From positions 234,909,127 through 234,973,126 of the forward strand of contig OV884056.1 in NCBI GenBank assembly GCA_930367215.1: a DNA stretch of 64,000 nucleotides, given 5' to 3'. The notes beneath the pieces were generated by a model. It was not told the DNA's origin, did not search any database, and was given only the letters and a program-made list of their open reading frames with translations. Positions 11,702 through 23,626 of this stretch are shown here, one piece after another. The DNA is from Pollenia angustigena. Taxonomy: Eukaryota > Arthropoda > Insecta > Diptera > Polleniidae. The position numbers were made by a program, and so were the translations under genes. Position 1 is the stretch's first letter. Every line of letters starts with the position of its first letter.

Positions 11702-12000
11702 GCTAGTTTACACTTTTATACTTTTTGCTAAAACATGTCATAAACTCAAGTAATATGTAAACGAGTGATAATGTGAATGCAATGTATTATGAAAGTATAA
11801 CGAAAAAAATTTGGTATCTCATACGACTTTATCGTTTTTTGAAACCGTTTTAAACAATAATACTTTTCAGGGTTGCATTTTAACCAAAGCATGTTCATGT
11901 GTGATAGTGTAAGTACAAACTTTAATGTTGAACAAGATTTTTTGACTGTTGCAACAAAACTTATTAGAATTTTATCTCACAAAGTATTACGGAATAAGTG
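11702..12000. repeat. Dispersed repeat family J, copy 1
   Basis: Opens with AAGGCTAGTTTACACTTTTA; the part from 11.87 kb (CAGGGTTGCATTTTA, ATTTTTTGACTGTTGCAAC, TTTATCTCACA) matches 61.2-61.35 kb, which ends AGTGTAATCTAGCCTT, the inverse of this opening. The two probably represent left and right parts of one element. Confidence 0.45.
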
Positions 12001-14309
12001 TTCGAAAATAAACAGAACATTATTTAGCGTTCGGCTCACACACCAAAGACCGATATCAATTTTTTTAGAGTTTGTGTATACGTTAATACCGTTCGTAACT
12101 ATTTTCAAGACAGAGCCGAACATTATATAGTGTTATGTTCTTCGTTGAAAAACAGAACAACTGTAGTGATACTGAAGTTACTTTAAAAAAAAAAAAAACT
12201 TAGCAACGACCGCAGCACGAACAGCTTGCGTGTGTATTGTGTATGTGTTTTGTTTGTGTAAAATTATTTTGCTGGCTTTTTGTTTTTGTAAAAAATTGTT
12301 GGGTTTTTTTACCAGAAAAAAGTGATGAACATTAATGAGCCGAACCGAACACAATAAAGTTTGTGGAAAAAAACAGAGCGGAATTAAATGTTCTCATCTT
12401 TTTGTTGAGTTGGATAGGAACAGTATTATTTTTGCGTTCAAAAGATGAATAACAGAGAAACGTTTTTTTTTAAGGATTTTCTACACAAACACTACAAGCG
12501 TTTGTATTTTCCACATATGAACCGAACCAAACACTACGGAGCGATTTTTAGTGTTTATTTTCGATAACTGTATGGAATACGTTAGACTTGTGTAATAGCT
12601 TTAAACTTTTAACTAGCCTTCAATCATTAGAAGCCTCTCAAGCAACAATTTTTAGTTCAATTCGAGCGACGTTAAAAAACGATTTTGCATGTCCGAAATG
12701 CTGTCTGAGCATCGAATCATTATTAGCTATGAAAAATTAATATATTACGACAACCTGTAGCGCAAGAAATCATTTGTAAAGCTTGTCAAAATCAACGCTT
12801 AAGCCGTTGATTTTGGGACGCTACAAAAAGGGTCCCATCTACTTAATCATCTAAGAAGATCACAGGGGAACTGACCAGAACACAATTGATTTGTTTAAAT
12901 CATTGGCCGAAATAGGCCCCGACTATATGACCAGACATGAAGTCGTAATATTTAATCGTGAGGCTACGCTCATGTTGCAAGACTAGAAAAAAACTATATA
13001 CATATTAAAACTTCTCCATGGTATACTCAAGAGGATTAGTTTTGAAGTCGTTTAAAAACGAAAACATTTCGTTGAAAAACGAAGACATGTCGTCTCACTA
13101 CAAACACTTTTTAACAATGCCATGGTCCATGCTTGCATTTAATCGGACTAGTCCAATGAGTAGTTCATTTGATCAAATTTAGATGGTCCAATATTATTTG
13201 CAGGGTAAACACAAAAACAAATTGGACAATACAACTAGTTTATTTGAACTTATGCCTACAAAAATCATACCAACAAAGCGACTCGTACTCATACCAATTT
13301 ATATTCGTCGTTTGTATCATCGAGTGGACAATGGCTACTTAAATGCAAAAGCAAAAGAATAAGAAATTATTGCGTGCGCAACAAAAAAAAAGCACTTTCA
13401 ATAAAATACTCACACATGCACAAATCAAATGAGTACAAAACGATGTCAAAATTACCAACGTTAAACTTTTTTTGCAGGCATTGAATTAATGTAAATTATA
13501 GCGTATGAGTAAATCAACAAAAATAGTGTATTTTGCAGTTCTCTGGTCTGAATATACCTTTCTGTTTGGCCTACACAAGATTTTTTATTGAATTTTATTT
13601 CGTTATTTTTTAATCCAGTTGCTATTTGGGAATGTCTAATTTTCGACTTAAACTGTTTTAAGCCCCTTTACTTCAAAGCTTCTGAGCTGTCAGCCGTAGC
13701 TTAGGTGTACTGATACAAAAAAGCATCGTGGGTAACATAAGTTTCAAAATTTAAGAATTCTATTTAAGCCATGTTGTTTTAATTTTTTTCTCAATTTTTT
13801 TTTTTCATATTTTATTTCTCTTTTGAAACGCGTACACAATGCATTAAAAAATAATGTTGAACAGTTTTTTTTATGTCTTTTAAAAACAGAACGACATCAT
13901 GTATAATTTTTATTAAGCCATGTGAACAATTGTAGCATTATTCTTTTTTTTCTTCTTTTTATTTTTTGTAATAATAAACTTTAATGTTTTAAGAAAATAC
14001 GAAAAAATAAAACTCATGTAAAAACCATTAACTTCCTTAAAGTAATTGTAATTAATTTTAGATTATTTGATTTCAAATTTAAGTGTTTGGATTATGGGGC
14101 AGAAAATGAGTGAGAATTTCAGTCTTTTAGTGTGGGAATTGATGGTTCGATTCCTACAGCAGGCACGAAACTGCAGATACAGAGACAACAATAAAAAAAA
14201 ATTAACGGGTTTAAAAAGGGGTGTGTATCTATTGAATCTTGAAAGTGTAAATTAAAAGAAACATGGCCAAAAGCTTCATGTATAATTTTTGTAGCGTCGA
14301 GTACTATAA
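12001..14309. other. Stretch without recognised intact genes
   Basis: GTTCGGCTC / GAGCCGAAC motifs recur in both orientations at 12.03-12.53 kb, suggesting a decayed inverted-repeat element. Around 12.64-12.97 kb one plus-strand frame is unusually open (a CPKCC start region, later GPDYMTRHEVVIFNREATLM) but has stops and is not recognisable. The rest is AT-rich. Confidence 0.35.
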
Positions 14310-14457
14310 AATGTGCTGGTTGACTTTCTTCAAGTCTAAGCCGTCAAGTTCTTAGTTCCTAGGAGAGAGAGGAGAAAACATGACATTCTCTTTTCCTTTT
14401 TTTCCTAAAATCTTACTACTTGACGGCTAAAACTTGAAGAGTGTGAGCCAGCACTTT
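14310..14457. repeat. Hairpin MITE (GTGCTGG ends)
   Basis: GTGCTGGTTGACTTTCTTCA at the left pairs with the right end TGAAGAGTGTGAGCCAGCAC; inner GCCGTCAAGT pairs with ACTTGACGGC. About 148 bp, palindromic overall, no coding potential. Confidence 0.75.
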
Positions 14458-14807
14458 CCATTAAAAATATTCATTTTATCATTTTTTTTTTTAAGTTACC
14501 AATTTCTTGGTATAATTTTATTCAAAATATTAAATATTACCTGAGATTTGTTGAGTAAGTAGATAATTTTATTAGCGTCTTACCTAAAACAAATTAAAAG
14601 AAATACTGATATTAAAAACAGGTTCAAAAATAAGCCATTATCAAAAATTTATATGAATGTGAAATATTTTGAATGTGAAATATTTTTTTACCAACAAATT
14701 TTTAAATATTGATAATTTCCCTAATAGCCTTATTACACTGCTCAACATCTAACATCAATTTGCCACAATTTGCGAAGATGTCACCATCTTTCCATAAGAA
14801 ATACATA

Positions 14808-15667
14808 CACTCAAAATATGATTTAGTTAAATTCAAACGAAAATTCATTTTAAACAAATTAAAATTCATTTAAAAAACGGATCATTTACATTTCATTTAA
14901 AACAAATGATTTGTACATTCATTTTTAAATTTTTTATTTATTAAACAGCATATTCCTTAAACTTGAATAGTTTTTACTTTTAAAAAATACATTTCAACCG
15001 ACAAAAATCAAACTACATACCAAAATAAATACGAAATAATGTTTTTTTGTAATTTGTTTTTTGAATAACAAACAGAAATGTTAAAAAATAAATAAAAAAA
15101 TTGGACTTCAAGAAAAATTCTTGACAAAAGTACGAAAAAACAGAAGTAAGGAAAAAACATGTAAAATCAATTAAAAATTGATAATCATTCAGGAAAGCAA
15201 ATTTCGATCTACCAAATGTTAAAATACAATTTGGTTTAAGGATTGATGTTTGACTATTGACGTCAGCAGTCGTCGATGGCTGCGAGGGTAAGACGGCAAA
15301 TCCATCTGAGGAGATCGAGTGGTTGCGATCGAAACATGTCATGGTAACCTGCCGGCCGGGGTTCGAGCCCCAGCCACGTCAAGAATGAAAGATTATCAAT
15401 AACAATTTTAATTAATTTTCATGTTGTAAAATTCCTTTCTTCATAAAAATAATTTAATGAAAAATTAAATTTCATGAACTTAAGCCTAATTAAAAATATT
15501 AAAAAAAAATTTGGATTAAAAAAAAACCATAAATAGTTCAACAAAATAACCACAATACTAATTAAAATAAAATTATTCGTAAAATAACTATATTTTTATT
15601 CAAATTTAACAATACAGAAAACGAATTTAATAACCCACAATCAGTTACTGTAATAATTTTATAAGTG
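14808..15667. mobile_element. TA-flanked MITE family M, copy 1, interrupted by a SINE-like element
   Basis: Ends are CACTCAAAATAT and, at the right, TTTTATAAGTG, with TA on both sides. The body (AAATTCAAACGAAAATT, ACGGATCATTTACATT, CAACCGACAAAAATCAAAC) matches the copy at 49.27-49.65 kb. A 298-bp SINE-like sequence is inserted at 15209. The 109-residue open frame at 15013-15342 spans the insertion junction and is not a gene. Confidence 0.85.
15209..15506 (+). mobile_element. SINE-like retroposon with tRNA-related core, copy 1
   Basis: A 298-bp unit flanked by imperfect 10-bp direct repeats (AAATTTCGAT / AAATTTGGAT) ends in an A-rich tail. From about 15.29 to 15.38 kb it contains CGAGTGGTT (A-box region of Ser/Leu-type tRNAs) and, about 45 bases on, GGGGTTCGAGCCCC, a perfect B-box/T-arm hairpin. 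Copies occur at 41.0-42.9 and 49.15-49.84 kb, both inverted. About 90 bases precede the tRNA-like part, unlike classical tRNA SINEs, which begin with it. Presumed to depend on a LINE such as the Jockey-like family here (inference). Confidence 0.75.
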
Positions 15668-15816
15668 TAGGGCTAAAAACCAACATCTTTAAAAGATGTT
15701 CCTATCCCATTTAATTCCATGTAACATCTTTCGATTATTTTAGTGCAGTGATAACCAAGTCCAGAACGCACGCACACAAAGATATTATGTGGTTGTGTGC
15801 GGTCGCAGAGATCTCT

Positions 15817-16540
15817 CCAGTTGGCCACGTCTTTAAGACATCCTCGAAGAAGGATGCACGATAATGTTAATACCAGCACGACATGAGAGGGACAGAGGGA
15901 ACAAATCGACAACGACATTTTCGAACAAGTGTCGCGAAAATCGTGCACGACACAAAGAAAGACAATGTCGCCTACTTTATCATTAACGACTACCTGCATG
16001 ACAATGTCGTCTATTTCGACGTCCACGACAAAAATTATTATATAGTTACCTAATTCAGACAGTTTTTTAGTATAGTTGGAATTTTAATTTCTGTTATATG
16101 ATTTATATTCGACTCCTATTAGCAATCCTAAAGTTGACAGTAAGTACCAACTGCATGTAATCCATTTTCCATCCCGCGAATAATTTCATCATCATTTTTG
16201 GTTTTACTGTTTAGAACTAATTTGTAAATTTGTTGTAGGTATTTAAATCAACAATTAAAAAAAAAAGAATGTGAGACTTTTAAGAAAACCAAGCAAGTGA
16301 TTGAATAGCATTCAAGAAAACTTTGTCGTTAGTAGCTTTTATACAAGACAACTTATAAGACAGTTTCGATCATACTGTCCCATATAAAGCTAAATAGAAG
16401 ACAACTTACAAGACAACGTCGCTCAAACTGTCGTGACGATTTCCTGTAAATTGTCTTCTAGAAAACCTAAACAACAGGGGACACGTCGTGCATACATCAT
16501 TGACGGCGATTGCCGTTGACAAGGCAATCTGGCCAACTGG
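15817..16540. repeat. Dispersed repeat family E, long copy
   Basis: CCAGTTGGCCACGTC at the left and TCTGGCCAACTGG at the right are inverted ends. Inside are repeated GACAATGTCG, GACAACTTA and CGACGAC-type motifs. The 117-residue minus-strand frame (15673-16026) consists of these motifs and extends past the repeat edge, so I do not call it a gene. Confidence 0.5.
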
Positions 16541-17452
16541 GGACTGCTTTCATGATGATAGTCAGATGTTTTGATGTTGTTGTATACATGTGAATTGCCG
16601 ACCGTGTCTGTGTGAAAAATACGATTATTGACTGCCTCGCGAGGCTATGGAGTGGCTATCACTTTTTTAGTGTCATCACAAGAAAAGTGGCAATAAGTTC
16701 TATTATAATTGTGGCATCACTAACAAAAAAAAAAAATTTTTAAAGCAGCGTTACCATTTATCAAGTTTTCTCTTTTATTGCAAATTTTTTGTTAAGTATT
16801 TTCTATAGTTTTTAACAAGTGGAACCTCAAACACATTTTTGTGTTTTCTTTTTAAATTTTTGCACTTTTGTAGAAAAATCATTTTTTTATTTTAAAAGCA
16901 ATTTTTTTTTCAAAAATGGTTACATTTTTGTTTGATGGTAGATGTTAGATGTGAGCAATGTAAACGAGTGAGTGTTTCACATTTTCTACAACTTTGTTGG
17001 TAGAAGTAAAATGTTGATCAGTGTAAAAAGGCTACTATACTTAAAATCTTTTTAGCAGTAAAACATATGTTAGTAAAATTTATAATATTATAAAATATTC
17101 GAAAGAAACTAAGGTATTTCTAAAATGTTTAATCCCTTGGGGAAAGGGGACTAGCACCAAACTTGTCACGTCCCAGTTCTAAAGTGGTAGGGATTGGTCC
17201 TTTATATGAATAGAACTTGTCACTTAAACATGACGATGTCCTAGAAGTGGTTTATTTGGCATCTATTTGACACTTTGTAACAGGTCATTAAAATAACCTT
17301 AAAATAACAATTTAATTTCAGGTAAAATAATGCCTATCGCAGATATTGTCACGAGTTAAACTCTTGATTAACCTGCCTTTCGTCTGGAGTAACTACACTT
17401 TATTTAAACACTTTATCACCAGTACAACGATATGTGTTGTTTTCACCTATCA

Positions 17453-18154
17453 CACACAGAAAAAAATACCAATGTTAAAATACATGGCGAAATGTTGATT
17501 GAGAATCATGGTAAATTTATCATTATTTCATATTAATTTTAAATAAAAATATTAAAATAACCTTAAATCATGTTTACTTAATATTATTCACTGTCAAAAT
17601 AACATTATTCAATATTGAATCCATAAAAACCTGCTATTTATATTAAAATCAAATATGTTATAAAAAGAAGACAATTCCCGTATTCTTTTAATTAAAATTA
17701 TTTAGTTAAATAGTACATCAAGTTTTCAAAGTAGAATGATGACGAAAACCATATCGGGCCATTCTGCTGATGCTTCTGTTAACAAAGAAAATACAAAATA
17801 AGTGAAACATGTGTTACAGGGGTAAGTGTTTTGAATTATTATGTTGTCTTCACACTGTTATATCACACTCCAACCAATTTGATTCTACATGAAATTCACG
17901 TTGTTTACACTTGAAATAACTTTCATTCAACGTGATTCAGATTGTTATTTCAATATAAATGACATTTTGCTCTAACTTTACTGCAATGTTAAATTAACAT
18001 GAATTATAGTTATTTTAACAGAAAAAAATGTTGTTCGCAAGTTATTGTAAAATCATGTTAAATTAACATGAAACAACAATGAAGCAAAACCACTACTGAA
18101 AAATGTAAAATCAACCTTGTTTTGAACGAATTTACTTTGACTTTTTTCTGTGTG
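17453..18154. mobile_element. AT-rich element N1 (CACACAGAAAAAA ends)
   Basis: CACACAGAAAAAA at the left is mirrored by TTTTTTCTGTGTG at the right. Inside are palindromic ATGTTAAATTAACAT motifs repeated about 60 bp apart and several AAAATAACATT motifs. No coding sequence. First of three consecutive elements with similar ends. Confidence 0.55.
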
Positions 18155-18697
18155 CTCAATTCGGTTTATGTTATTATAATATTCTGTTCACTTGTCACGG
18201 GATTAGTGCTTTAGGTATAATTGACGCATATTTCCCGCAGGGATATAATTATACTGATAACAATTATTTATCAATTCAGATACATATTTATCAGTTAAGT
18301 CCTATTCTTTTGATGCAATTTTTTCGCTTTGCCCTAAAAATTTATAACTTTGACAACATGTAATTTTTTACAGGTTTTGATTTTCCGGATGATGGCAAAT
18401 CAAGAGCATACACAGAAAAAATTATTGGCAGTTTTTTTTTTCAATTAATAGTGATTTTTGAATTTTAAAATAAATTTGATTACGTTCTTAATTGATTGAA
18501 TTAAAAAAAAAAATTTTTTTCAATTAAAATTTTACTTGATGTTAAGCTTAATTTTAATTATAAGTTTAATTGAATCAATCAACTCGGTTGTTTGAATTGA
18601 ACACTTTGTTGCTTTCTCCTTGCTTTCCTCCCCAACAGTTTACGAAAATGTTACAAGTGCAACCAACATCTTTATAAATTTATTGTCTTTGCCCTTA

Positions 18698-18848
18698 TGC
18701 TGGGTACACACAATGCAACCTACATGCAATCTGTTTCAATGCAACCTCAAAATATCAAAGCGTTTTGATGTTGATGCAATCTAGAATGAATGAAAATGAA
18801 TTTAATTCACTAGATTGCGTAAACGCGTTGCATAGTGTGTACCCAGCA
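18698..18848. mobile_element. MITE family O, copy 1
   Basis: TGCTGGGTACACACAATGC at the left pairs with GCATAGTGTGTACCCAGCA at the right. It is flanked by TTA on the left and TAA on the right, so the duplication is TA or an altered TWA. A near-identical copy lies 255 bp downstream. Confidence 0.85.
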
Positions 18849-19103
18849 TAACATGTACACACATGTTTTTGTCATCAAAAAGAACAGTAAGCGTCGCGTG
18901 CAAAAAAAAACTATCAACAAGTAAAAAATGAACTGAGATTTGTTATAGACGAATTACAATTATGACCACCACCAATGTCAATAATGAGCCTACATACTTA
19001 TGCATATTATGCGTAAAATAAAAAATCGCCTTGTGGCTGACCACATTGTTGACGGTGGTTATGGTCGCAATCGAAATTTGGTGTTTATTTTCTTTGTTTG
19101 TTA

Positions 19104-19249
19104 TGCTGTGTACACACAATGCAACCTACATTCAATCTGTTTCAATGCAACCTCAAAATATCAAAGCGTTTTGATGTTGATGCAATCTAGAATGAATGAA
19201 AATGAATTTAATTCACTGCGTAAACGCGTTGCATAGTGTGTACCAAGCA
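19104..19249. mobile_element. MITE family O, copy 2
   Basis: Same sequence as copy 1 through a central 50-base block (AGCGTTTTGATGTTGATGC and on), lacking a CTAGATT segment near the right end. TTA flanks both ends exactly. The open frame at 19000-19236 is a read through it. Confidence 0.85.
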
Positions 19250-19377
19250 TTAATTCTTGAATTATTTTTGGCGTCATTTCATGTTGTGCGTTTAAAGTGA
19301 ATAGGTGAACAAAAGTACAGCCAAATTACACAACAAAACAGTTTTTTGTTTTCAATCTTGAATATCCTGAAGAATCA

Positions 19378-19554
19378 AGGCTCAGTTAGCCGGGAGTAAT
19401 AGTAACGTTTAAAATCAGCTGATTCATTTTGTTGTATGTAAACCAATTAGAACGATTACAGTTAGCAGTAAGATGTTACGTCTCAATCTGTAAGAAATAG
19501 ATTGGTCTTACTTTTTTAAGGTAAGGTTACTGTTACTCCCGGCTAACTGAGCCT
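19378..19554. mobile_element. MITE family I, copy 2 (TCA duplication)
   Basis: AGGCTCAGTTAGCCGGGAG and CTCCCGGCTAACTGAGCCT are perfect inverted ends; TCA flanks both. The outer bases match copy 1 at 9.58 kb, the inner part does not, so the two are relatives mobilised by the same kind of transposase. Confidence 0.85.
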
Positions 19555-20214
19555 TCAGAGTTATTCTACAATTTTATACAAAGTTGTTTGTATGAAATTC
19601 CTTTGTCAAAAAAATCTTCCAAAATTTGTACAATTAAGCATGAGCTATTACAATTAAACAAATAAAACAAGCTATTTTTAAACCATATTTAAATAAAAGA
19701 TATGTATATTTTAAATATTATTATTTTGCTTCATTTAACCATCTACTGAATTGATTTAACAAACTTATTCAATTAACAATTTGTTTGATTGAATAATTTG
19801 CGTAATTGAACTTAGATTGTATTTCAAATACACTGTTTAATTTATTCAGTTAAAAATTTAATCGATTTAATGCAAAAATTCAATTACTGTTTTAATCAAT
19901 ACAATTATTAAAATAATTGATTTTCTGTATTGTAATCAATTACGTTAGTAATTAATTCAATTAAAATATTGATTTTTTTTAAATTAATTTGTTAATTCAT
20001 TCAATTTAAATATTGTTTAATATTAATAATTTTTTCAATTATTTTTGTTATTAAAATGTAAAAACTTTTTAATTGGAAAAAAAATCCTTGTTTTGCAATT
20101 TTTGCAAATTTAAGTAATTGGTATAATCATTTCGGTGATAGGTGCAAAATTAAACAATTTTTTGCTTGTTTCAATTATTTTGGTCATAAAAACCTTTTTT
20201 TACTTTTTTCTGTG

Positions 20215-20978
20215 TATTACATATTTTTTTTAAATCCCAGGAGTTTCTAGTAATTAAAATTTTTTTTTTTTTTTACTCTACAAAATTTATATATATATAT
20301 TTTTTTTTAATAAAATCTTTACAACGTAATAACAAATTTGCCATCTAAATCGTTGTAATTTTTTGTAAACATTTTTGTTTGGTTTGGTAAGTGTTTCTAG
20401 GCCGGTATACCGATATAATTATAATACCGATGCCGAAATTCGTTTCGGCTACCAACATTACATTTAATGTAAAAAAAACGCTTTTCAGCAGAAAAACCAA
20501 CTGAATCGCTTGTATTGTTTGCAATATGTTTCGAACCTTTGAATAGCTTAAGTAAATGTGCGAATACATGTAAATGATATGACGAAAACCATATTGAACT
20601 TAAGGATACTTTTTGTTAAGTTTTATGAAAGCGTCATTTGCTTAAGGAAAGTGCGAAAGTGATCGCACATTTCGTACGAGATCAAATGTTTTTTAATTTT
20701 ATTTTTTTAATACATTTGAGACGCCAAACTGGATGTAAAAAATCGCCAAAAGTTAATTTTGTTCAATTTTTTGTTAATTTTTTCTTTCTCATTTAAAAAT
20801 CCAAATTTTGTTTACACAAAAAGAAGCAAGTATAACATTTAGGTCAAAAATCGCGAAAAACCAAGGAAAACACCTAAAAATCGCCAAAATCATAAAAATC
20901 TTAAAAATATCTTTAACAACATTGAGTTTTGCTTGTGATAATACACATGTTTAAGAAAATCCTCATATTTTATACATA
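20215..20978. other. Stretch without genes; fragment of a hAT-like repeat
   Basis: GGCCGGTATACCGATATAAT near 20.4 kb resembles the GGTTATCGGTATACCGGTTC region at 24.43 kb inside the hAT-like element P, suggesting a decayed relative. The 74-residue minus frame here is not recognisable. Confidence 0.35.
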
Positions 20979-22750
20979 CACTGAAAGAATTTTCTTCGCA
21001 ACACCAATGAATTTCGACATTTACCCCATGAAAAATTGCATTAAAAAGGAACCTGTGCCGCGCTTCGTTGGATCAATGAAACCTGTTTCATTAAAAGGAT
21101 TTAATGAAACATTATATTCAATACATTACTTTCAATAAATTAGAAACCTTTTTTTTTTTTTTTTTAATATTATTTTTTTAATTATTTTTTTTTTTCTACT
21201 TTTATTTTATTTTATATATTTTTTTCTGTCTCTGGCGGGAATCGATCGCGCAACCTTGGAGCTGACAGACTAGCTAACTCCCAGCTAGCCTACCGGGGCA
21301 GTCTAGTTTTTGTAGAGTTTGCTAAAAACCGTAAAAATGTGAAACCGTTTAATCATTTTAAAACCGGTCGGTTTCGGTTCGGTTTCGGTTTTGAAAATGT
21401 CAAAAGTTAAACTTCATACATAAAAATATATATATTTCTTATTTGTTTCAATGCAGGTACTTTTATTAACCCTTGTAAACCTGGGCCTGACCAGGAATTT
21501 TTTGGACTTTTTTCCAGTTTTTTTTTTTTTATAAATTTTATTAGGTATATCAAAACGAAACATTATGTTTTCCTCAATCAAAGTGTTTTTTACAAGAAAA
21601 TTAGAAAAAAGTGCAAACACCGTGGGCGTCGCAATTGGCCAAATGAAAATTTTGTTTATAAAATCAATGAAACGTATCAAAAAGCATACGCAACACATAA
21701 GAATTCTTTTTTTACTATCTTTATGAAGAGTTATTCCACTTTCCGACAAAATTTTCCTGCTATATTCATAAAACTCCATACATATAAAAGTAGTCCCAGC
21801 CTTGCTCAGGGGCTCGTTAGTTTTTTCTAAAGCCACAAAAACTCCATACAAAATATTATTGGTCCCAGCTAGGTTCAGGTGCTAGTTTGTGCCACACAAA
21901 TTATGCGTCTACTTAAGAGTTAAAAAGGTAACATTTGTTCTTCTAAGTACTTATTTTGAATTTTAAGAAGTTTGAAATACCTTGCCATTGTTGCAAGCTG
22001 TTATGTATAAAGTTTTTGTATATGAAGTGCCAGTATTATGAATAATTTACAATTTCTTTAAGCATAAATATATTGTTAAAGTAAATCCTAATACCGAGGT
22101 TTTTTTGTCGGTTTTCGGTTTCGGTTTTTAGGTATTTAAAACCGCGGTTTCGATTTCGGTTAAAACCGAACAGCAATCCCTAAGTTTTTGCATAAAAAAA
22201 ACTTGATTTTTACTCAATTAAGAGCGTAAATACATATGAGATTAAATTGGCCATAACAACAATAACAACGTTGATTGAAAGTTTTTGTTTCGTTACTATA
22301 ATGACATTTTTATTGTCATAATGAAAATTGAAATTTATGAAGGCAATTATTGAAATATGTTGCTTTTATAAAAAAATGTTTGATTTCATAAATTTAATGC
22401 CATTTTACATTAGATGTATGAAATTATTAAATCTTACATTTTTTAATTAACAATTAAACATTTTTTTAAGGAAACTATAATTTTGTATTAATTTATGAAT
22501 AAAGTTATGTTTGTATATTGTTTTTTTATGTTCCCAATTAAAATTTTTTGTTTAACTTGGACAAACTTAAGTTTTCATATATCCAATAAAAATTTTTAAC
22601 GTAATTACGAAATCGAATGAAGCGATTTTAACGAAAATACTTCATTATAACTTTGAAATTCCATTCAGACAATGAAAATTTTCATTTGCCCAAGGAAAAC
22701 TTTTTTATGAAAATGATTCATTAAATATATGAAGCATTTTTCTTTCAGTG
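20979..22750. mobile_element. AT-rich element N3 (CACTGAAAGAA ends)
   Basis: CACTGAAAGAA at the left is mirrored by TTCTTTCAGTG at the right, each with TA outside. Subterminal ATGAAACATT and ATGAATCATT-like motifs recur in both arms. It hosts a tRNA-derived insertion at 21.14-21.30 kb and GGTTTCGGTT-rich blocks near 21.37 and 22.1 kb. The 145-residue minus frame (21414-21851) lies over imperfect 60-bp repeats (ACTCCATAC...GTCCCAGC) and has no recognisable domain. Confidence 0.55.
21143..21303 (-). mobile_element. tRNA-derived SINE-like insertion
   Basis: On the minus strand a tRNA-like segment comes first: CCGGTAGGCTAGCTGGG (A-box region), an AGCTAGTCTGTCAGCT hairpin, then CGCGATCGATTCCCGC (B-box/T-arm). 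An A-rich 3' tail of about 90 bases follows. This is the normal order for a tRNA-derived SINE. It is unrelated in sequence to the family at 15.2 kb. No clear target duplication. Confidence 0.65.
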
Positions 22751-23186
22751 TAAAAATAGCAGAATATTTACAATTTTTATTTTTTCATTGACATTAACAA
22801 GTCTCAAAACAAATAAATGGCTCATCAAAAATAGCCAACAAAATCGTTATATATTTAATAACACTGACAGCCATGGTTCAGCCTGCCTTTTGCTTCAAAA
22901 TGTTGGCCATCGTCTTCAGATCTACTCATCACAATAAGGCTTTGAGAAATTTTAGCTTATTTAGTTAAAAATTTAAGCTGACATCTTCTAGCATTTGCTT
23001 GAGATCAAAGTTTTTAATATTTGTGTTAATAAATAAAAATTTGTTTTCCTTATTTAACCCACAAAATCCTTTAAACAACATTAAATTATAACTGAGTTAA
23101 GGCGGAGTCACCACTTTGTTTCGAACAAAATTTTTTCCAGCCAACAGGTCAAAAAGCATAATTTTAACCATTAAAAAGCTTAAAGT
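22751..23186. other. Short stretch without features
   Basis: AT-rich, nothing recognisable apart from the approach to a GT microsatellite. Confidence 0.5.
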
Positions 23187-23188
23187 GT

Positions 23189-23217
<29 letters not shown>
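23187..23217. repeat. (GT)n microsatellite
   Basis: About 15 uninterrupted GT units. Confidence 0.95.
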
Positions 23218-23222
<5 letters not shown>

Positions 23223-23626
23223 TACACATCGGCATCAATTTGTTTTCATAAACAATAATTGAATATTTTTTTTTTTAATTTATAACGTTAATAATTATTT
23301 CACTAGTTGCGTTTTTTGTTGTTGCTGTCAGTGCATTTTGGTTGTTGCAGTTGTTGTTGTAATTGCTGCTGTAGGTTTTAATTAAAATCTACTTAAATGA
23401 TTTTAATCCTTTTAAAATTATTTTTGAAATATTCATAAACTTACAATAATGAATACAGGAAAATGCAAGCACACACCACACACACATATGCCAGTCGTTT
23501 AAACCAGTGCAATGATAATGAAAAAAACTTCAAAGTAAAAATACACATTTTAGACACATTCAAATAATTTAAACACACATAGCACAGCCACACATACATA
23601 CATATGTGAATGTTTGGTATATTATT

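Larger units (their letters stand above)
14727..17032. mobile_element. Composite 2.3-kb inverted-repeat element L
   Basis: GCCTTATTACACTGCTCAAC at the left and GTTGATCAGTGTAAAAAGGC at the right are inverted repeats with few mismatches, each flanked by TA. Between them lie a complete MITE M (14808-15667), itself carrying a SINE-like insertion, and a family E repeat (15817-16540). Most of the length is therefore later insertions. The original element, with end-proximal GATGTTAGATG motifs, would have been several hundred base pairs. Confidence 0.55.
18411..20214. mobile_element. AT-rich element N2 (CACAGAAAAAA ends) hosting three MITEs
   Basis: CACAGAAAAAA and TTTTTTCTGTG bound 1.8 kb with TA immediately outside each end. 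The interior is made of CAATTAA/TTGATT-type sequence in both orientations and is interrupted by two MITE O copies and one MITE I copy. No gene. Confidence 0.55.

Noticed and set aside
15673..16026. 117-residue minus-strand frame, Cys/Val/Asp-rich
   Set aside because: It is largely built from repeated GACAATGTCG-type motifs of repeat family E and crosses the repeat boundary.
21414..21851. 145-residue minus-strand open frame, longest outside the recognised transposon genes
   Set aside because: It covers imperfect 60-bp repeats inside an AT-rich element, is rich in Lys/Phe/Ile as expected from AT-rich DNA, and shows no domain.
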